DNA from: Thermanaerothrix sp034436175 | Lineage (GTDB): Bacteria; Chloroflexota; Anaerolineae; Anaerolineales; Anaerolineaceae | NCBI GenBank assembly: GCA_964427505.1 | Contig: CAYRUO010000009.1 | Coordinates: 1-64,000 of the forward strand | Direction: 5' to 3' | Length of the DNA stretch: 64,000 nt | Part shown: in pieces, positions 26,681 through 35,752 of the stretch | Position numbering within the stretch: position 1 is the stretch's first letter | Layout: every line of letters starts with the position of its first letter | Notes under the pieces: model-generated | Seen by the model: the letters and a program-made list of their open reading frames with translations, nothing else | Databases searched by the model: none | What the model was told of the DNA's origin: nothing | Position numbers and translations under genes: made by a program

Positions 26681-27804
26681 GGCTCAATCCCCAACTCGGA
26701 GATACGTTCTTCCAAGGGTGTGTAGGTGATGTCAAAGCCAAAGTGCCTTGGCCCAAACAGTTCTAAACCGCGCGGCGTGCGCCATGGTTCAGGCGCCGGC
26801 AATCCTATCACCGAAACTTGCATCCCTTCATAGAAATACGGGTTCAGATTGGGCTCAAGTGTCTCATCGTTGAACAAACAAATCAGATCCGGCACGGTGA
26901 CATCAACCTTCCCATCCCGCCAGGAAATGATATGTTCGTTCTTAAACCAAATACGATACTGACTATTCTTGTATTTTCCTTCCCCTTGAAGATGTACATC
27001 GCCAACCGTGAAACCCTCGATGGTATCGTAATGATGCTTAACAACCCTGCCCTTGAAAAGCACAAATCCGCCGCCCGCCGCGGCAACATGCTCAGAGACC
27101 GATTCTCCTTTCTCCTTCGCTTCGCGATAGGCTTTTCCAATCTTCCACGCCTGGCTGATCGCACCACGAATAACCGCATTGCGCAACACCTTGGCTTGCG
27201 CCGGATGATCGGCCACGCCGATGCGGTTTTTGCTGGCTACAGCCATTGCGCGCACCAAGGCTTCGGCGCGCAAATCATTCACCACCCTAGGTAAAATCGC
27301 TACATCACCAAACTGGTTGGCACACGCCAGAGGGTAAATGGGCAAATTGTAAATGCAGTAGGTGGAATGCTGCAACTCCGGCACAGACCTGCCGGCAGGA
27401 TCCGCATCAATGATATAGCGATCCAGCAACGCCGCCACATAGAAGGCTTCGGCAGTGTTACCACCCCCCAACTCCGTTGAAATAACCCCATAAAACTCAT
27501 GACCAAAATAGTCTTCCAGGGCGCGGTAAGCCAAGTAGGGCTCGGGCTCACTCAATCTTGGCAAATCAGCATATTGAGCCTCCAGTTCCGGTGTGCTGGG
27601 AGAAACGCTTCCGCACATGTAAGGTGTGGCGATCCAAGCATCATCGGGCACTTCGCTAAAATCTACCAATCGAAATTGCTTGCCTTTGCTTAGAGCTTCC
27701 TCAATCAGCTCCAAGCCTTTCTGTAACGAACCGCCCCCGCCGGTGCCGAGAATGGTGCACCCGTAGAGAATATCGTATAAGTCCTGTCGAGAGAGCGTCT
27801 TCAT
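26677..27804 (-). CDS. DUF917 domain protein, copy 1
   Basis: A 375-residue protein of the DUF917 family. The N-terminal Gly-rich motif LGTGGGGS (about residue 17) and the C-terminal block FGPRHFGFDITYTPLEE are hallmarks. The family neighbours hydantoin-utilising enzymes, and I recall it being renamed after a thiohydantoin desulfurase, so action on cyclic ureide or imide rings is plausible but unproven here. The ATG at 27804 with AGGAGA upstream is preferred over 27846. It lies between two M29-like peptidase genes. A paralogue is at 35753. Confidence 0.82.
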   Translation of the reverse strand: MKTLSRQDLYDILYGCTILGTGGGGSLQKGLELIEEALSKGKQFRLVDFSEVPDDAWIATPYMCGSVSPSTPELEAQYADLPRLSEPEPYLAYRALEDYFGHEFYGVISTELGGGNTAEAFYVAALLDRYIIDADPAGRSVPELQHSTYCIYNLPIYPLACANQFGDVAILPRVVNDLRAEALVRAMAVASKNRIGVADHPAQAKVLRNAVIRGAISQAWKIGKAYREAKEKGESVSEHVAAAGGGFVLFKGRVVKHHYDTIEGFTVGDVHLQGEGKYKNSQYRIWFKNEHIISWRDGKVDVTVPDLICLFNDETLEPNLNPYFYEGMQVSVIGLPAPEPWRTPRGLELFGPRHFGFDITYTPLEERISELGIEP

Positions 27805-27835
27805 AGGTGATAAGTCTCCTTGACTGTTGTGATCT

Positions 27836-28885
27836 TTAACGGCCAATGAGCGGTTCGGCCAAAGGTTTCAATTCAGGATGAACGACAACCCCCTTATCCA
27901 GGATTTGCACGCCATCCAACCACACCGAAGAGTTTAGGCAGATTCCATCGCAATGGGACTTGGCTTGTATGCCGTCTGGTGGCGCATCCACCGGGCTCAA
28001 ATAGCCTAAACCCCACTCGGTGCAGCCCCAAATCCGTTCGTCTTCCAAGATATTTCCGCTCAGCCGGGCGCCGGGATTGAACCCATAACAGCCGTGCGCT
28101 AAACGGAACATGTTAGGATCGTCAAAACTTTCTAACCAGCGGCGAAATTCTTCCGCCTGAGCCCCACCGCTAATTTTGATCACGCGTCCTCTTTCCACTT
28201 CAAGCACTACCGGCTCTTTCAAAAGACCACAAGGTGGAGAAAGGGTGCCATCAAAAACCAACTTACCGTTGATGGAGTCAAAGTCGGGGACAAACGAAAT
28301 CTGACCACCCAAAAAGTGCATCCCTGGCGTATCGCATAAGCCATCATCGCAACTGACTTTGCGTTCTTGGGGCAGTAATTTGAAGTGCAAATCATTCCCG
28401 GCCGGTGTGGTGATTCGCATCTCACGGGCATTTTGGGTCATCTCGGTAACCCGATGCATAAAGCGCGACAGGGCAACTGCATCCACCCGCCCGATCAATC
28501 TCACCATCATATCCACCGTCATTTCAACGAGGCACATATAGCGCAAGCGTGAGTTGTGCGCCATCGCGCGTTCAAAAGGCGTAGAATATAAGAGCCACTG
28601 TTTGTTGAATTCCACCCAAGCATCCGCCTGAGCAAGTGCCGCAGTGAGGGGTTCAATGGGTAACATAGGATCGGCGGCCTTGCCCACCCCTAACGGCGAG
28701 GCCAGAACAACCACCATGGGAATCGCCCCAACAGTGTGGGCAGCGGCGGCCACGGCATCTACAACCCGCATATCGCTTTGGGTATCGGCCGTAATTACAA
28801 AGGTTTCACCGGGCCTGAGGCGAAACATTTCTGCCACCAGAATATGGGCGGCACGCGTCAATTCGTAGTGAAAAAATTCGGTCAT
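27836..28885 (-). CDS. M29-like aminopeptidase family protein, divergent copy
   Basis: A 349-residue protein with the overall M29/leucyl-aminopeptidase-like layout: an N-terminal alpha/beta domain (ETFVITADTQSDMRVV), a central RITTPAGNDLHF motif also present in the 25664 protein, then GFNPGARLSGNILEDERIWG, CTEWGLGYL and AKSHCDGICL near the end, where metal ligands occur in the family. It is more divergent than the other M29 gene and may act on a modified peptide or amide. It follows the importer ATPase gene by 27 bp. Confidence 0.72.
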   Translation of the reverse strand: MTEFFHYELTRAAHILVAEMFRLRPGETFVITADTQSDMRVVDAVAAAAHTVGAIPMVVVLASPLGVGKAADPMLPIEPLTAALAQADAWVEFNKQWLLYSTPFERAMAHNSRLRYMCLVEMTVDMMVRLIGRVDAVALSRFMHRVTEMTQNAREMRITTPAGNDLHFKLLPQERKVSCDDGLCDTPGMHFLGGQISFVPDFDSINGKLVFDGTLSPPCGLLKEPVVLEVERGRVIKISGGAQAEEFRRWLESFDDPNMFRLAHGCYGFNPGARLSGNILEDERIWGCTEWGLGYLSPVDAPPDGIQAKSHCDGICLNSSVWLDGVQILDKGVVVHPELKPLAEPLIGR

Positions 28886-28912
28886 CGGGTCTCCTCCATG
28901 AATAAGTCTCGA

Positions 28913-29908
28913 TCACTGGCTGGGGATCTTTTGATTTTCTTCCAGTAGATGGCAGGCCGCAACATGGCGCTCACCAACCACCAGCGCCCGCGGCTCTGCG
29001 GTGCTACAAATCGGCATCCGATACGGGCAACGAGTGTGAAACCGGCAGCCCGTTGGCGGATCAATCGCGCTCGGCACGTTTCCTTCCAGCGTCTGCAACT
29101 CACTCAGATCGTTCATCTCCAGGGTTGGAATGGCGTTGAACAGAGCCTGGGTGTAGGGATGACGCGGATGGTTGAACACCTCACTGGCCGGGCCTTGCTC
29201 GACAATCTTGCCCAGGTACATGACCACAATCCGGTCGGACATGTAGTGCACGACACTAAGATCATGTGAAACGAGGACGTACGTTAGGCCCAAGCGCTGT
29301 TTTAACTGCATCAACAGATCCAGAATTTGGGCTTGGGAAAGAATGTCTATCGAAGAGGTGGGTTCGTCGAGGACAACCAGTTTGGGTTGTAAGGCCAGCG
29401 CACGGGCAATGGCAATCCGCTGGCGCTGTCCCCCCGAAAATTCATGCGGGTACTTGTAAAGCGAATCACGGGGTAACCCCACCATCTCTAACAAATCTTT
29501 TACTTGTGCTGTTAGTTCAGGGGTTGAGATGCGACGATGTACCACCAAAGGTTCACCGATCACATCTCGTACCAGCATGCGCGGGTTAAGGGACCAAAAC
29601 GGATCCTGGAAGACAATCTGAATATCCTTGCGAATGGTCGCCCGCAGTTCGGCTTGGGAGAGATGGGTGATATCTACCCCGTTAAAAATGATTCTCCCTT
29701 CAGTAGGTTCTTCAAGGCGAAGTAACAAATTGACCAGGGTGGTCTTACCACACCCCGACTCGCCCACGAGGCCAATGACTTCACCCTTTTGGATGTCTAA
29801 ATCCACCCCATCCACCGCCCGCACCCATTTTTTAGGGCCGAAGAAGGCATCCGAACGCACGGGAAAATATTTCTTGAGACCCTCAATTTTGACCAATGGC
29901 TCACTCAT
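28913..29908 (-). CDS. Oligo/dipeptide ABC transporter ATP-binding protein, OppF/DppF type
   Basis: A 331-residue ABC ATPase with Walker A GESGCGKTT, signature FSGGQRQRIAIA, Walker B LVVLDEPTSSID and the C-terminal oligopeptide-transporter extension containing CRFHTRCPYRMPIC. It forms the heterodimeric engine with the OppD-type protein encoded 3 bases upstream. The five-gene importer order is binding protein, B, C, D, F. The transported compound is not certain: neighbouring peptidases suggest peptides, but this family also carries nickel and opines. Confidence 0.92.
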   Translation of the reverse strand: MSEPLVKIEGLKKYFPVRSDAFFGPKKWVRAVDGVDLDIQKGEVIGLVGESGCGKTTLVNLLLRLEEPTEGRIIFNGVDITHLSQAELRATIRKDIQIVFQDPFWSLNPRMLVRDVIGEPLVVHRRISTPELTAQVKDLLEMVGLPRDSLYKYPHEFSGGQRQRIAIARALALQPKLVVLDEPTSSIDILSQAQILDLLMQLKQRLGLTYVLVSHDLSVVHYMSDRIVVMYLGKIVEQGPASEVFNHPRHPYTQALFNAIPTLEMNDLSELQTLEGNVPSAIDPPTGCRFHTRCPYRMPICSTAEPRALVVGERHVAACHLLEENQKIPSQ

Positions 29909-29911
29909 TGC

Positions 29912-30877
29912 CTAATCCCTCTTTACGAAAAAACACGCCGCCCTGTGTTGCAGATTCCCCACCGGTTCAAGCATGGGTTCTTCCTGTGTGCACCGCTCCA
30001 CACCCATCGGACACCGCGAGTAAAACGGACAACCTTGCGGGGCTTCAGGCTTGATCTCGATATTGGCAAAGCGTAATTTTTCGGACTTATCCCGCGGGAT
30101 GGCCGATATCAAGGTCTGGGTATAGGGATGGTGGGGGTGACGGGTAACCAGCGCACTTGGACCTTCTTCTACCAGTTTGCCGCGATAAAGAATGCCCACA
30201 TTTTTACAGAAAACATTGACCAGACTGACATTGTTGGCAATGAACAAAACGCTGATACGTAAATTCCTCTGTAATTCATCAATTAATTTCAGAATGCCGG
30301 CCTGAATGGTGACATCCAAATTTCGGGTTGGCTCATCGGCGATAAGGAATTCCGCACCGCAGGATAAAGCAATGGCAATAATAACCCGTTGACGCTGACC
30401 ACCACTCAATTCATGGGGGTATTTCCTCAGTAAATTCTTTGCATCTGGAAGTTTAACCATGTCAAGCAATTCCATCGCACGGCGCGTTCGGGCTGACCCT
30501 TTCAGCCCTTGATGTTGCTCTATGACCCGTTCAATTTGCTGACCAACGGTAAAAACCGGATTGAGTGTAGACATTGGATCTTGAAAGATCATGGCCAGAC
30601 GTTTACCGCGATACGCCGATGCCAATTCCGGCTCAGATTTCTTGAGCAGATCGTCACCATCAAACCAAATTTCGCCACTGTGGATAATGCCAGCCGGTTT
30701 GGGCAGCAAACCCAATATAGTTAGAGCCAGAACCGTCTTGCCAGCACCACTTTCCCCCACTAAACCATACGTTTCTCCGCGCTCGATAGCCAGGCGCTCT
30801 ATATTTAGCACCGGGCGAATGCCCTCAAACGTTCTAAAACTCACGGCAAGGTCTCTGATTTCGAAATAGGCTGTCAT
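29912..30877 (-). CDS. Oligo/dipeptide ABC transporter ATP-binding protein, OppD/DppD type
   Basis: A 321-residue ATPase with Walker A GESGAGKTV, signature LSGGQRQRVIIA, Walker B FLIADEPTRNLD and the Cys-containing C-terminal tail CPFYSRCPMGVERC. The Walker B region reads TRNLD where TTALD is usual, a mild divergence. The ATG at 30877 with AGGTGG upstream is better than the longest-frame start at 30931, which would overlap the permease gene. It pairs with the OppF-type gene. Confidence 0.9.
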   Translation of the reverse strand: MTAYFEIRDLAVSFRTFEGIRPVLNIERLAIERGETYGLVGESGAGKTVLALTILGLLPKPAGIIHSGEIWFDGDDLLKKSEPELASAYRGKRLAMIFQDPMSTLNPVFTVGQQIERVIEQHQGLKGSARTRRAMELLDMVKLPDAKNLLRKYPHELSGGQRQRVIIAIALSCGAEFLIADEPTRNLDVTIQAGILKLIDELQRNLRISVLFIANNVSLVNVFCKNVGILYRGKLVEEGPSALVTRHPHHPYTQTLISAIPRDKSEKLRFANIEIKPEAPQGCPFYSRCPMGVERCTQEEPMLEPVGNLQHRAACFFVKRD

Positions 30878-30887
30878 GACACACCAC

Positions 30888-31784
30888 CTAGAACTTACGC
30901 GTGCGAGGATCAAGCACCTCACGAATACCATCGCCGATCAAGTTGAAAACCAACACCGTAATAAATATGGCGATGCCGGGGAAAGTACTGTACCACCAGG
31001 CATTGAGAAAATAAGTGCGGCTGGTTGAGATCAGTAACCCCCATTCCGGGGTAGGTGGTTGCGCCCCTAACCCCAAAAAACTCAAAGCCGCAATGGTGAG
31101 GATGACCCCACCGATATCCATCGAAGCCTGAACAATCACCGGGGCCAACGTGTTGGGAAGGATATGTCGAAAGATGATGCGCGACATGGGAGTGCCAATC
31201 GCCAAGGCCGCCCGCACAAATTGTCGCTCGCGAATGGAGACGGCCTGACCGCGAATAATTCGCGTATACCATGGCCACCACGAAATGGCAATCGCCAGCA
31301 TGGCATTACTCAGACTGGGCCCTAAGAAAGCAGCGATAGCAATCGCCAGCAAGAGCGGTGGAAAAGAAAGAAAGATATCCGTAATCCGCATAATAATTTC
31401 GTCGGCCCAACCGCCCAAACCACCCGCTATTGCTCCCAGCGGAACACCGATCAACAAGGCCAACCCAACCGCGATAAGCGCCGTTTGAAGGGAAATGCGC
31501 GTGCCGAAAATGATGCGCGAGAACAGATCTCTTCCCAATTCGTCTGTTCCCATGAGATAACGACTAGAAGGGGGCAATAGTTTATCTTGAGGATTGGTTT
31601 CGCTGATCGCATGCGAAGGATACGGGGCAATCCATGGTGCAAAGATTGCCACAAGCACGAGTAAAACAATGATGATCAACGAGATGCGTTGTAAGGCGTT
31701 GCGGTTAAGAAGGTAAAACGACAGTTTGAATTCCCGCCAAGTGGGTTGAAGCGATTTATACGTATCTGCAAACCAGTTAATCAT
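30888..31784 (-). CDS. Oligo/dipeptide ABC transporter permease, OppC/DppC type
   Basis: A 298-residue permease. The OppC N-terminal segment includes MGTDELGRDLFSRIIFGTR, a family signature, and the coupling loop is near RAALAIGTPMSRIIFRHILP. Six membrane segments are expected. It lies between the OppB-type gene (16-bp gap) and the OppD-type gene. Confidence 0.93.
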   Translation of the reverse strand: MINWFADTYKSLQPTWREFKLSFYLLNRNALQRISLIIIVLLVLVAIFAPWIAPYPSHAISETNPQDKLLPPSSRYLMGTDELGRDLFSRIIFGTRISLQTALIAVGLALLIGVPLGAIAGGLGGWADEIIMRITDIFLSFPPLLLAIAIAAFLGPSLSNAMLAIAISWWPWYTRIIRGQAVSIRERQFVRAALAIGTPMSRIIFRHILPNTLAPVIVQASMDIGGVILTIAALSFLGLGAQPPTPEWGLLISTSRTYFLNAWWYSTFPGIAIFITVLVFNLIGDGIREVLDPRTRKF

Positions 31785-31800
31785 ACGTCCACCTTCCCTT

Positions 31801-32811
31801 TCATGTCCTCACCCGCGGGTCAAGGGCAATGATAATATCGGCGATTAGATTCAAAATGACATAGGAAAAAGCCGAAAAAATCGTAACGCCCATAATGGCA
31901 GGGTAGTCCAAGCCGATCACAGCCGTTGCTACGTAACTGCCAATGCCCGGCCAGGTAAAGATGGTCTCGGTGAGGAACGTATTCACCAACGTATACCCAA
32001 TCGAGAGCGCAACCACGGTGGAGGTAGGCCCGATAGAATTTTTCAGCGCATATGACCAGAGGATGATGCGATCTCGCAGCCCATATGATCGAGCCGCGGT
32101 AATGTAATCTTCATTCAGGATCTCCAGCAATGCCGAACGGGTCATACGGGCCACCAAACCGACTGGGTACAGGCCAATCGTTATTCCGGGTAGGATTAGA
32201 TGCCATAATGCATCGAAAAAGATCACGAAGTTACCTGTGATGAGCGAATCGAGGATGAGAAAGCCAGTAACGTGCGGAATCTCCATGGTCAATTTGATCT
32301 CGGTGCTTAACTGCCCCCCCATAGGGAACCAATGGAGCGTGCGGGCGAAAACCAGCTGTAGGATCAAACCAATCCAGAACGTTGGCAGTGAAACCGCTCC
32401 GATAGAAAACAAGCGGCTCAGGTGATCCACCAGGTGATCCTTTTGTTTAGCCGAAATAACCCCCAGCGGAATCCCAACAAAAACGGCCGCAAACGTTGAA
32501 AGCAAGACCAATTCGATCGTTGCGGGCAGGCTTTCCATTAATTCCAAAGCCACTGGTCGGCGCGTGCGCAGGGAATATCCCAAATTCCCATGGATCAAGT
32601 CCATTAAGTATTTTCCGAATTGAACCACCAAAGGCTTATCCAAACCAAGTTCCAAACGGGCTTTGGCAATTTGCTCAGGTGTAGCACGTGGCCCGGCCCA
32701 CTTTGCCGCCGGATCCGAAGGAATCACCCGCGCCACGAAGAACGTGACCAGGGCTACCCCAAACATGACAATCACTCCGAGCAATAAACGGCGCAGAATA
32801 AACTTTCTCAT
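31801..32811 (-). CDS. Oligo/dipeptide ABC transporter permease, OppB/DppB type
   Basis: A 336-residue permease with the OppB start RRLLLGVIVMFGVALVTFF, the GNLGYSLRTRRPV motif after the first segment, and the coupling loop DYITAARSYGLRDRIILW. It is separated from the binding-protein gene by about 150 bp containing a stem-loop, so its translation is probably lower than that of the binding protein. Confidence 0.93.
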   Translation of the reverse strand: MRKFILRRLLLGVIVMFGVALVTFFVARVIPSDPAAKWAGPRATPEQIAKARLELGLDKPLVVQFGKYLMDLIHGNLGYSLRTRRPVALELMESLPATIELVLLSTFAAVFVGIPLGVISAKQKDHLVDHLSRLFSIGAVSLPTFWIGLILQLVFARTLHWFPMGGQLSTEIKLTMEIPHVTGFLILDSLITGNFVIFFDALWHLILPGITIGLYPVGLVARMTRSALLEILNEDYITAARSYGLRDRIILWSYALKNSIGPTSTVVALSIGYTLVNTFLTETIFTWPGIGSYVATAVIGLDYPAIMGVTIFSAFSYVILNLIADIIIALDPRVRT

Positions 32812-32885
32812 TGACCTTCACCATTCCTTGGGTTTTGGGAACACTTAACGCCAACTGCAGAAGACGCTTTTTCCCGGTTTTAAAT

Positions 32886-32926
32886 GGGCACAGAACAGCG
32901 GGAAACCTTCCCCCTATTCTGTGCCC
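32886..32926 (-). other. Intercistronic stem-loop after the peptide-binding protein gene
   Basis: A 10-bp stem (GGGCACAGAA with TTCTGTGCCC) around a 21-base loop, 33 bases past the binding-protein stop and before the OppB-type gene. No T-tract follows on the minus strand. Confidence 0.65.
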
Positions 32927-32959
32927 CGTCTTGGACATACGACTTCGTGCAACCCTTAA

Positions 32960-34519
32960 CTACTTCATAGTCAACTGATGGAAGAAGACCACCGTTGGGT
33001 AAGCCGGATTGAACTTGAACCCTTGCAAATTCTTCACCGTTACCCAAACATCCTCGCGATCATAGATGAATAACGAAACTGCCTCGTCCAGCAGGATGCG
33101 CTGTGCCTCAATAAACATCTGCTCGGCCTTGGCAAAATCGGTTGAGGTAATTTCATTAGCCGTGTCGATCAGTTGGTCAAACTGCGGATTCTTGTAATAC
33201 GCCAGGTTAAAGAGCGGTTCATCCTCCGAATGGAACGTGCTGTAAAGCATCGAGTACGGGCTGGGCATGTCGGGCCACCAATACATCATGAGAATATCCT
33301 GCCGGTTTTCCGGAGCACCTTTTGCCAGTTCCCATTGGCTATCCCAGGGCATCCCCCGGATTTCAAGGTCAATGTTTAACTTTGCCAGTTCGGATTTATA
33401 CAATTCTGCCGCACTCTTTTCGGCTTCATTGCCTGCCGTGTAAGTGAGCAGAAGTTTAAAACCGCCCTGACCATAACCGGCTTTTTCCAGATATTCGCGG
33501 GCTTTATCCAAGTTGTATTCATAACGAGGAAGTTTGTCGCTCCAGCCCCACAATCCATACGGCACCATTCCGTAAGATTGGCGACCATAGCCCCCAATAG
33601 CCGTTTTGATGACCTGCTCATAAGGGAACGCATACGATAGCGCGCGGCGCACGTCCACATTATCGAGGGGCGCTTTTTGGGTGTTAAACATCGCAATCAG
33701 GTTCTGGAATGAAGGCTCAACGTACACCGTCACATTGGGGTTGTTCTTGAGGGCTTCAATGTCCGTATAAGGTAATTCAACCGTGATAGTTGCTTCTCCG
33801 GTTTCGATCATTTGCCGCCGCGTCGCAGGCTCGGCCACTTTTCTGAAAATCACCACATCAAAACTGTTTTCCTGCCACCCTCCCCAGTAATCGGCAAATT
33901 TTTCAAGGATGACTTCATCTCCCCACTTGGAACTCTTGAGCATATAAGGGCCGGTGCCACAACCTTTGGCCTCATCAATCCAGGTATTATCTTCTTTCAC
34001 ACACTTCTTGGAGTAGATGAAGGCAGCGTAGCCGGTTGAGGCAATCAAGTCAAGCGGCGCTTTGTAGGATAGTTTAAATTCCACCGTTTGAGGGTCTACA
34101 ACGTTGATCGCATTAACGGCTGACCAGATGTACGACGCGCCGGCACCCAATTTCATGGTACGCTCAATGGAGTACTTGACATCCTCAGCCGTTAACGGAT
34201 CGCCATTTTGGAATTTCACCCCTTGGCGCAGTTTAAACGTCCAAGTCAACCCATCATCCGAGATCGTATAAGACTCTGCTAGAAGTGGGACAATTTTTTT
34301 ATTGATGGCGTCGTAGCGCAATAGTTGTTCGTACATGTTGTTGTGCACGTGGATGCCGTTGGAGTATTCAATGGCCGGATCCCAACTGGTGAGGGGTTCG
34401 CTATTCAGGGCATAAACGGCAAATTTCAGGGGTTTTTGGGTCGAGGCCGTACCTCCACACGCAGACAACAGGATTCCAAGCAAGACCAAAACTGTGATCA
34501 AAATCAATCGCCTTTTCAT
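32960..34519 (-). CDS. Peptide/nickel-type ABC substrate-binding lipoprotein (family 5)
   Basis: A 519-residue lipoprotein with signal peptide and lipobox LLSAC (Cys at about 21), followed by the family 5 fold: LAESYTISDDGLTWTFKLRQ, GVKFQNGDPLTAEDVKYS and the C-terminal lobe. Length fits OppA/DppA. The ATG at 34519 with AAAGGAGGAG upstream is preferred over 34570. It is the first gene of the importer operon under the promoter at 34666-34694 and defines what is imported; the sequence alone does not reveal the ligand. Confidence 0.92.
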   Translation of the reverse strand: MKRRLILITVLVLLGILLSACGGTASTQKPLKFAVYALNSEPLTSWDPAIEYSNGIHVHNNMYEQLLRYDAINKKIVPLLAESYTISDDGLTWTFKLRQGVKFQNGDPLTAEDVKYSIERTMKLGAGASYIWSAVNAINVVDPQTVEFKLSYKAPLDLIASTGYAAFIYSKKCVKEDNTWIDEAKGCGTGPYMLKSSKWGDEVILEKFADYWGGWQENSFDVVIFRKVAEPATRRQMIETGEATITVELPYTDIEALKNNPNVTVYVEPSFQNLIAMFNTQKAPLDNVDVRRALSYAFPYEQVIKTAIGGYGRQSYGMVPYGLWGWSDKLPRYEYNLDKAREYLEKAGYGQGGFKLLLTYTAGNEAEKSAAELYKSELAKLNIDLEIRGMPWDSQWELAKGAPENRQDILMMYWWPDMPSPYSMLYSTFHSEDEPLFNLAYYKNPQFDQLIDTANEITSTDFAKAEQMFIEAQRILLDEAVSLFIYDREDVWVTVKNLQGFKFNPAYPTVVFFHQLTMK

Positions 34520-34570
34520 TTCTCCTCCTTTGGAATGCATGGGATTTAATAATGCGCTCTGCTCAGGCAT

Positions 34571-34916
34571 CTTGGCAAAAAACCAATACCAACCTGACTG
34601 TCTCCCTGAGGGTAAATCTTAAGATTGAAACCAAATGGGGGTAAGCAAAACCTGTAAATGCCTGCATTAAAACAAAAAGAGATTAAAAAGTCAATGCTCT
34701 GGTTGCTTATTCTACACGAAAAAGAGCGACAAAAATGATGCACCTACCTAAGGGCCCAAAATCTTTGCTTGTGGATTCGGGGCCGTTTTTTTCTCAGTGA
34801 TATGCGTTTATCCTTATGCTATACTACTAGCAGATATTACCCTACCGACCCAATTTCTTTCCTCTCACACCGATTTTGCCTGAAAATCCATAACAAACAA
34901 CCATTAGCCAAACATT
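34571..34916. other. Divergent control region between peptide importer and nitroreductase operons
   Basis: About 350 bp without genes. It contains the leftward promoter (34666-34694) and a likely rightward extended -10 (TGCTATACT, 34815-34823). I see no clear riboswitch or long palindrome. Confidence 0.6.
34666..34694 (-). promoter_or_regulatory. Sigma70-type promoter of the peptide-importer operon
   Basis: On the minus strand, TTGACT (34689-34694), a 17-base spacer and TTTAAT (34666-34671), about 150 bases before the binding-protein start. Confidence 0.65.
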
Positions 34917-35438
34917 ATGAATACCTTAGAGGCCATTCACTCCCGCCGCAGTATCCGTGCATTTACACCTGACCCCATAAGCGATGATGACTTAATCACC
35001 CTTATTCAAGCGGGCGCCGCTGCTCCCAGCGCCGGCAATGCTCAACGATGGGTTTTCATTGCCGTTCGCAATCCCAAGCGTCTGTTAGCCGTTCAATCTC
35101 TTGCCCCTGGGATCATATCTAAGCCGGCCGCAGTCATCTTATTGTGTGCGGATTATCGTCAAGATGTCGCTTTGCGAGAAACCATCGGCGAAACAATCGG
35201 CTATGATTTAGGTGCCGCACTGCAGAATATTCTGCTGGCCGCTACCGAGTTGGGGTTAGGGGGGTGCCCGGTGGGTTCATTCAATGCCCAAGGATTGGCC
35301 CACTTGCTCAATCTTCCTACGGACATAGAACCGAAATTACTGGTCGCCATCGGTAAACCCAAATTCATCCCCCCGAAACCACCTAAAAAACCCTTGGAAG
35401 ACATTTTCTTTGAAGAAACCTATCCGGTCGGATCATGA
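34917..35438 (+). CDS. Nitroreductase family FMN oxidoreductase
   Basis: A 173-residue flavoprotein of the nitroreductase fold. The N-terminal SRRSIRAFTPDPI motif binds FMN phosphate, PSAGNAQRW follows, and the GLGGCPVGSF segment is the usual C-terminal flavin contact. Members reduce nitro groups, quinones, or enone-type bonds, and some act on cyclic dipeptides or thiazolines. It starts the rightward unit opposite the peptide importer and overlaps the next gene by 4 bases. No clear ribosome site is visible. Confidence 0.87.
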   Translation: MNTLEAIHSRRSIRAFTPDPISDDDLITLIQAGAAAPSAGNAQRWVFIAVRNPKRLLAVQSLAPGIISKPAAVILLCADYRQDVALRETIGETIGYDLGAALQNILLAATELGLGGCPVGSFNAQGLAHLLNLPTDIEPKLLVAIGKPKFIPPKPPKKPLEDIFFEETYPVGS

Positions 35439-35731
35439 GTGCAGAACATTTGCAAGAAGAGTTTTTTCACTTAATTGCCTACATGATCACCAGTGCACGC
35501 GGCTTGTATGAAGAGCCTGCCGATTACGGGGTCTTTCGATTGTTGGATTCGGCTGGGAGGCTGCTGGATATCCTACAAAACCAAGGGCTGCTTACCGACC
35601 GGTTCCTACTAGACCTCAAGCAGAAGATAGACGCCGAACGAGAAAATAGCATGGATAACGAACGCCAGCGGCAGTTATTGGACGAGTGGATACTCGCCAT
35701 CAGCGATGAGATGCGGCGGCGGTTGGATTAA
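35435..35731 (+). CDS. Small DUF6092-like protein
   Basis: A 98-residue helical protein (LIAYMITSARGLYEEPADYG, then FRLLDSAGRLLDILQ). I think it belongs to DUF6092, but without a search this is a recollection. It overlaps the nitroreductase stop by 4 bases and is followed 21 bp later by the second DUF917 gene, so it is translated as part of this three-gene unit. No signal peptide or metal motif is visible. Confidence 0.65.
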   Translation: MSAEHLQEEFFHLIAYMITSARGLYEEPADYGVFRLLDSAGRLLDILQNQGLLTDRFLLDLKQKIDAERENSMDNERQRQLLDEWILAISDEMRRRLD

Positions 35732-35752
35732 CACTTTCGTGGAGGGATGAAG

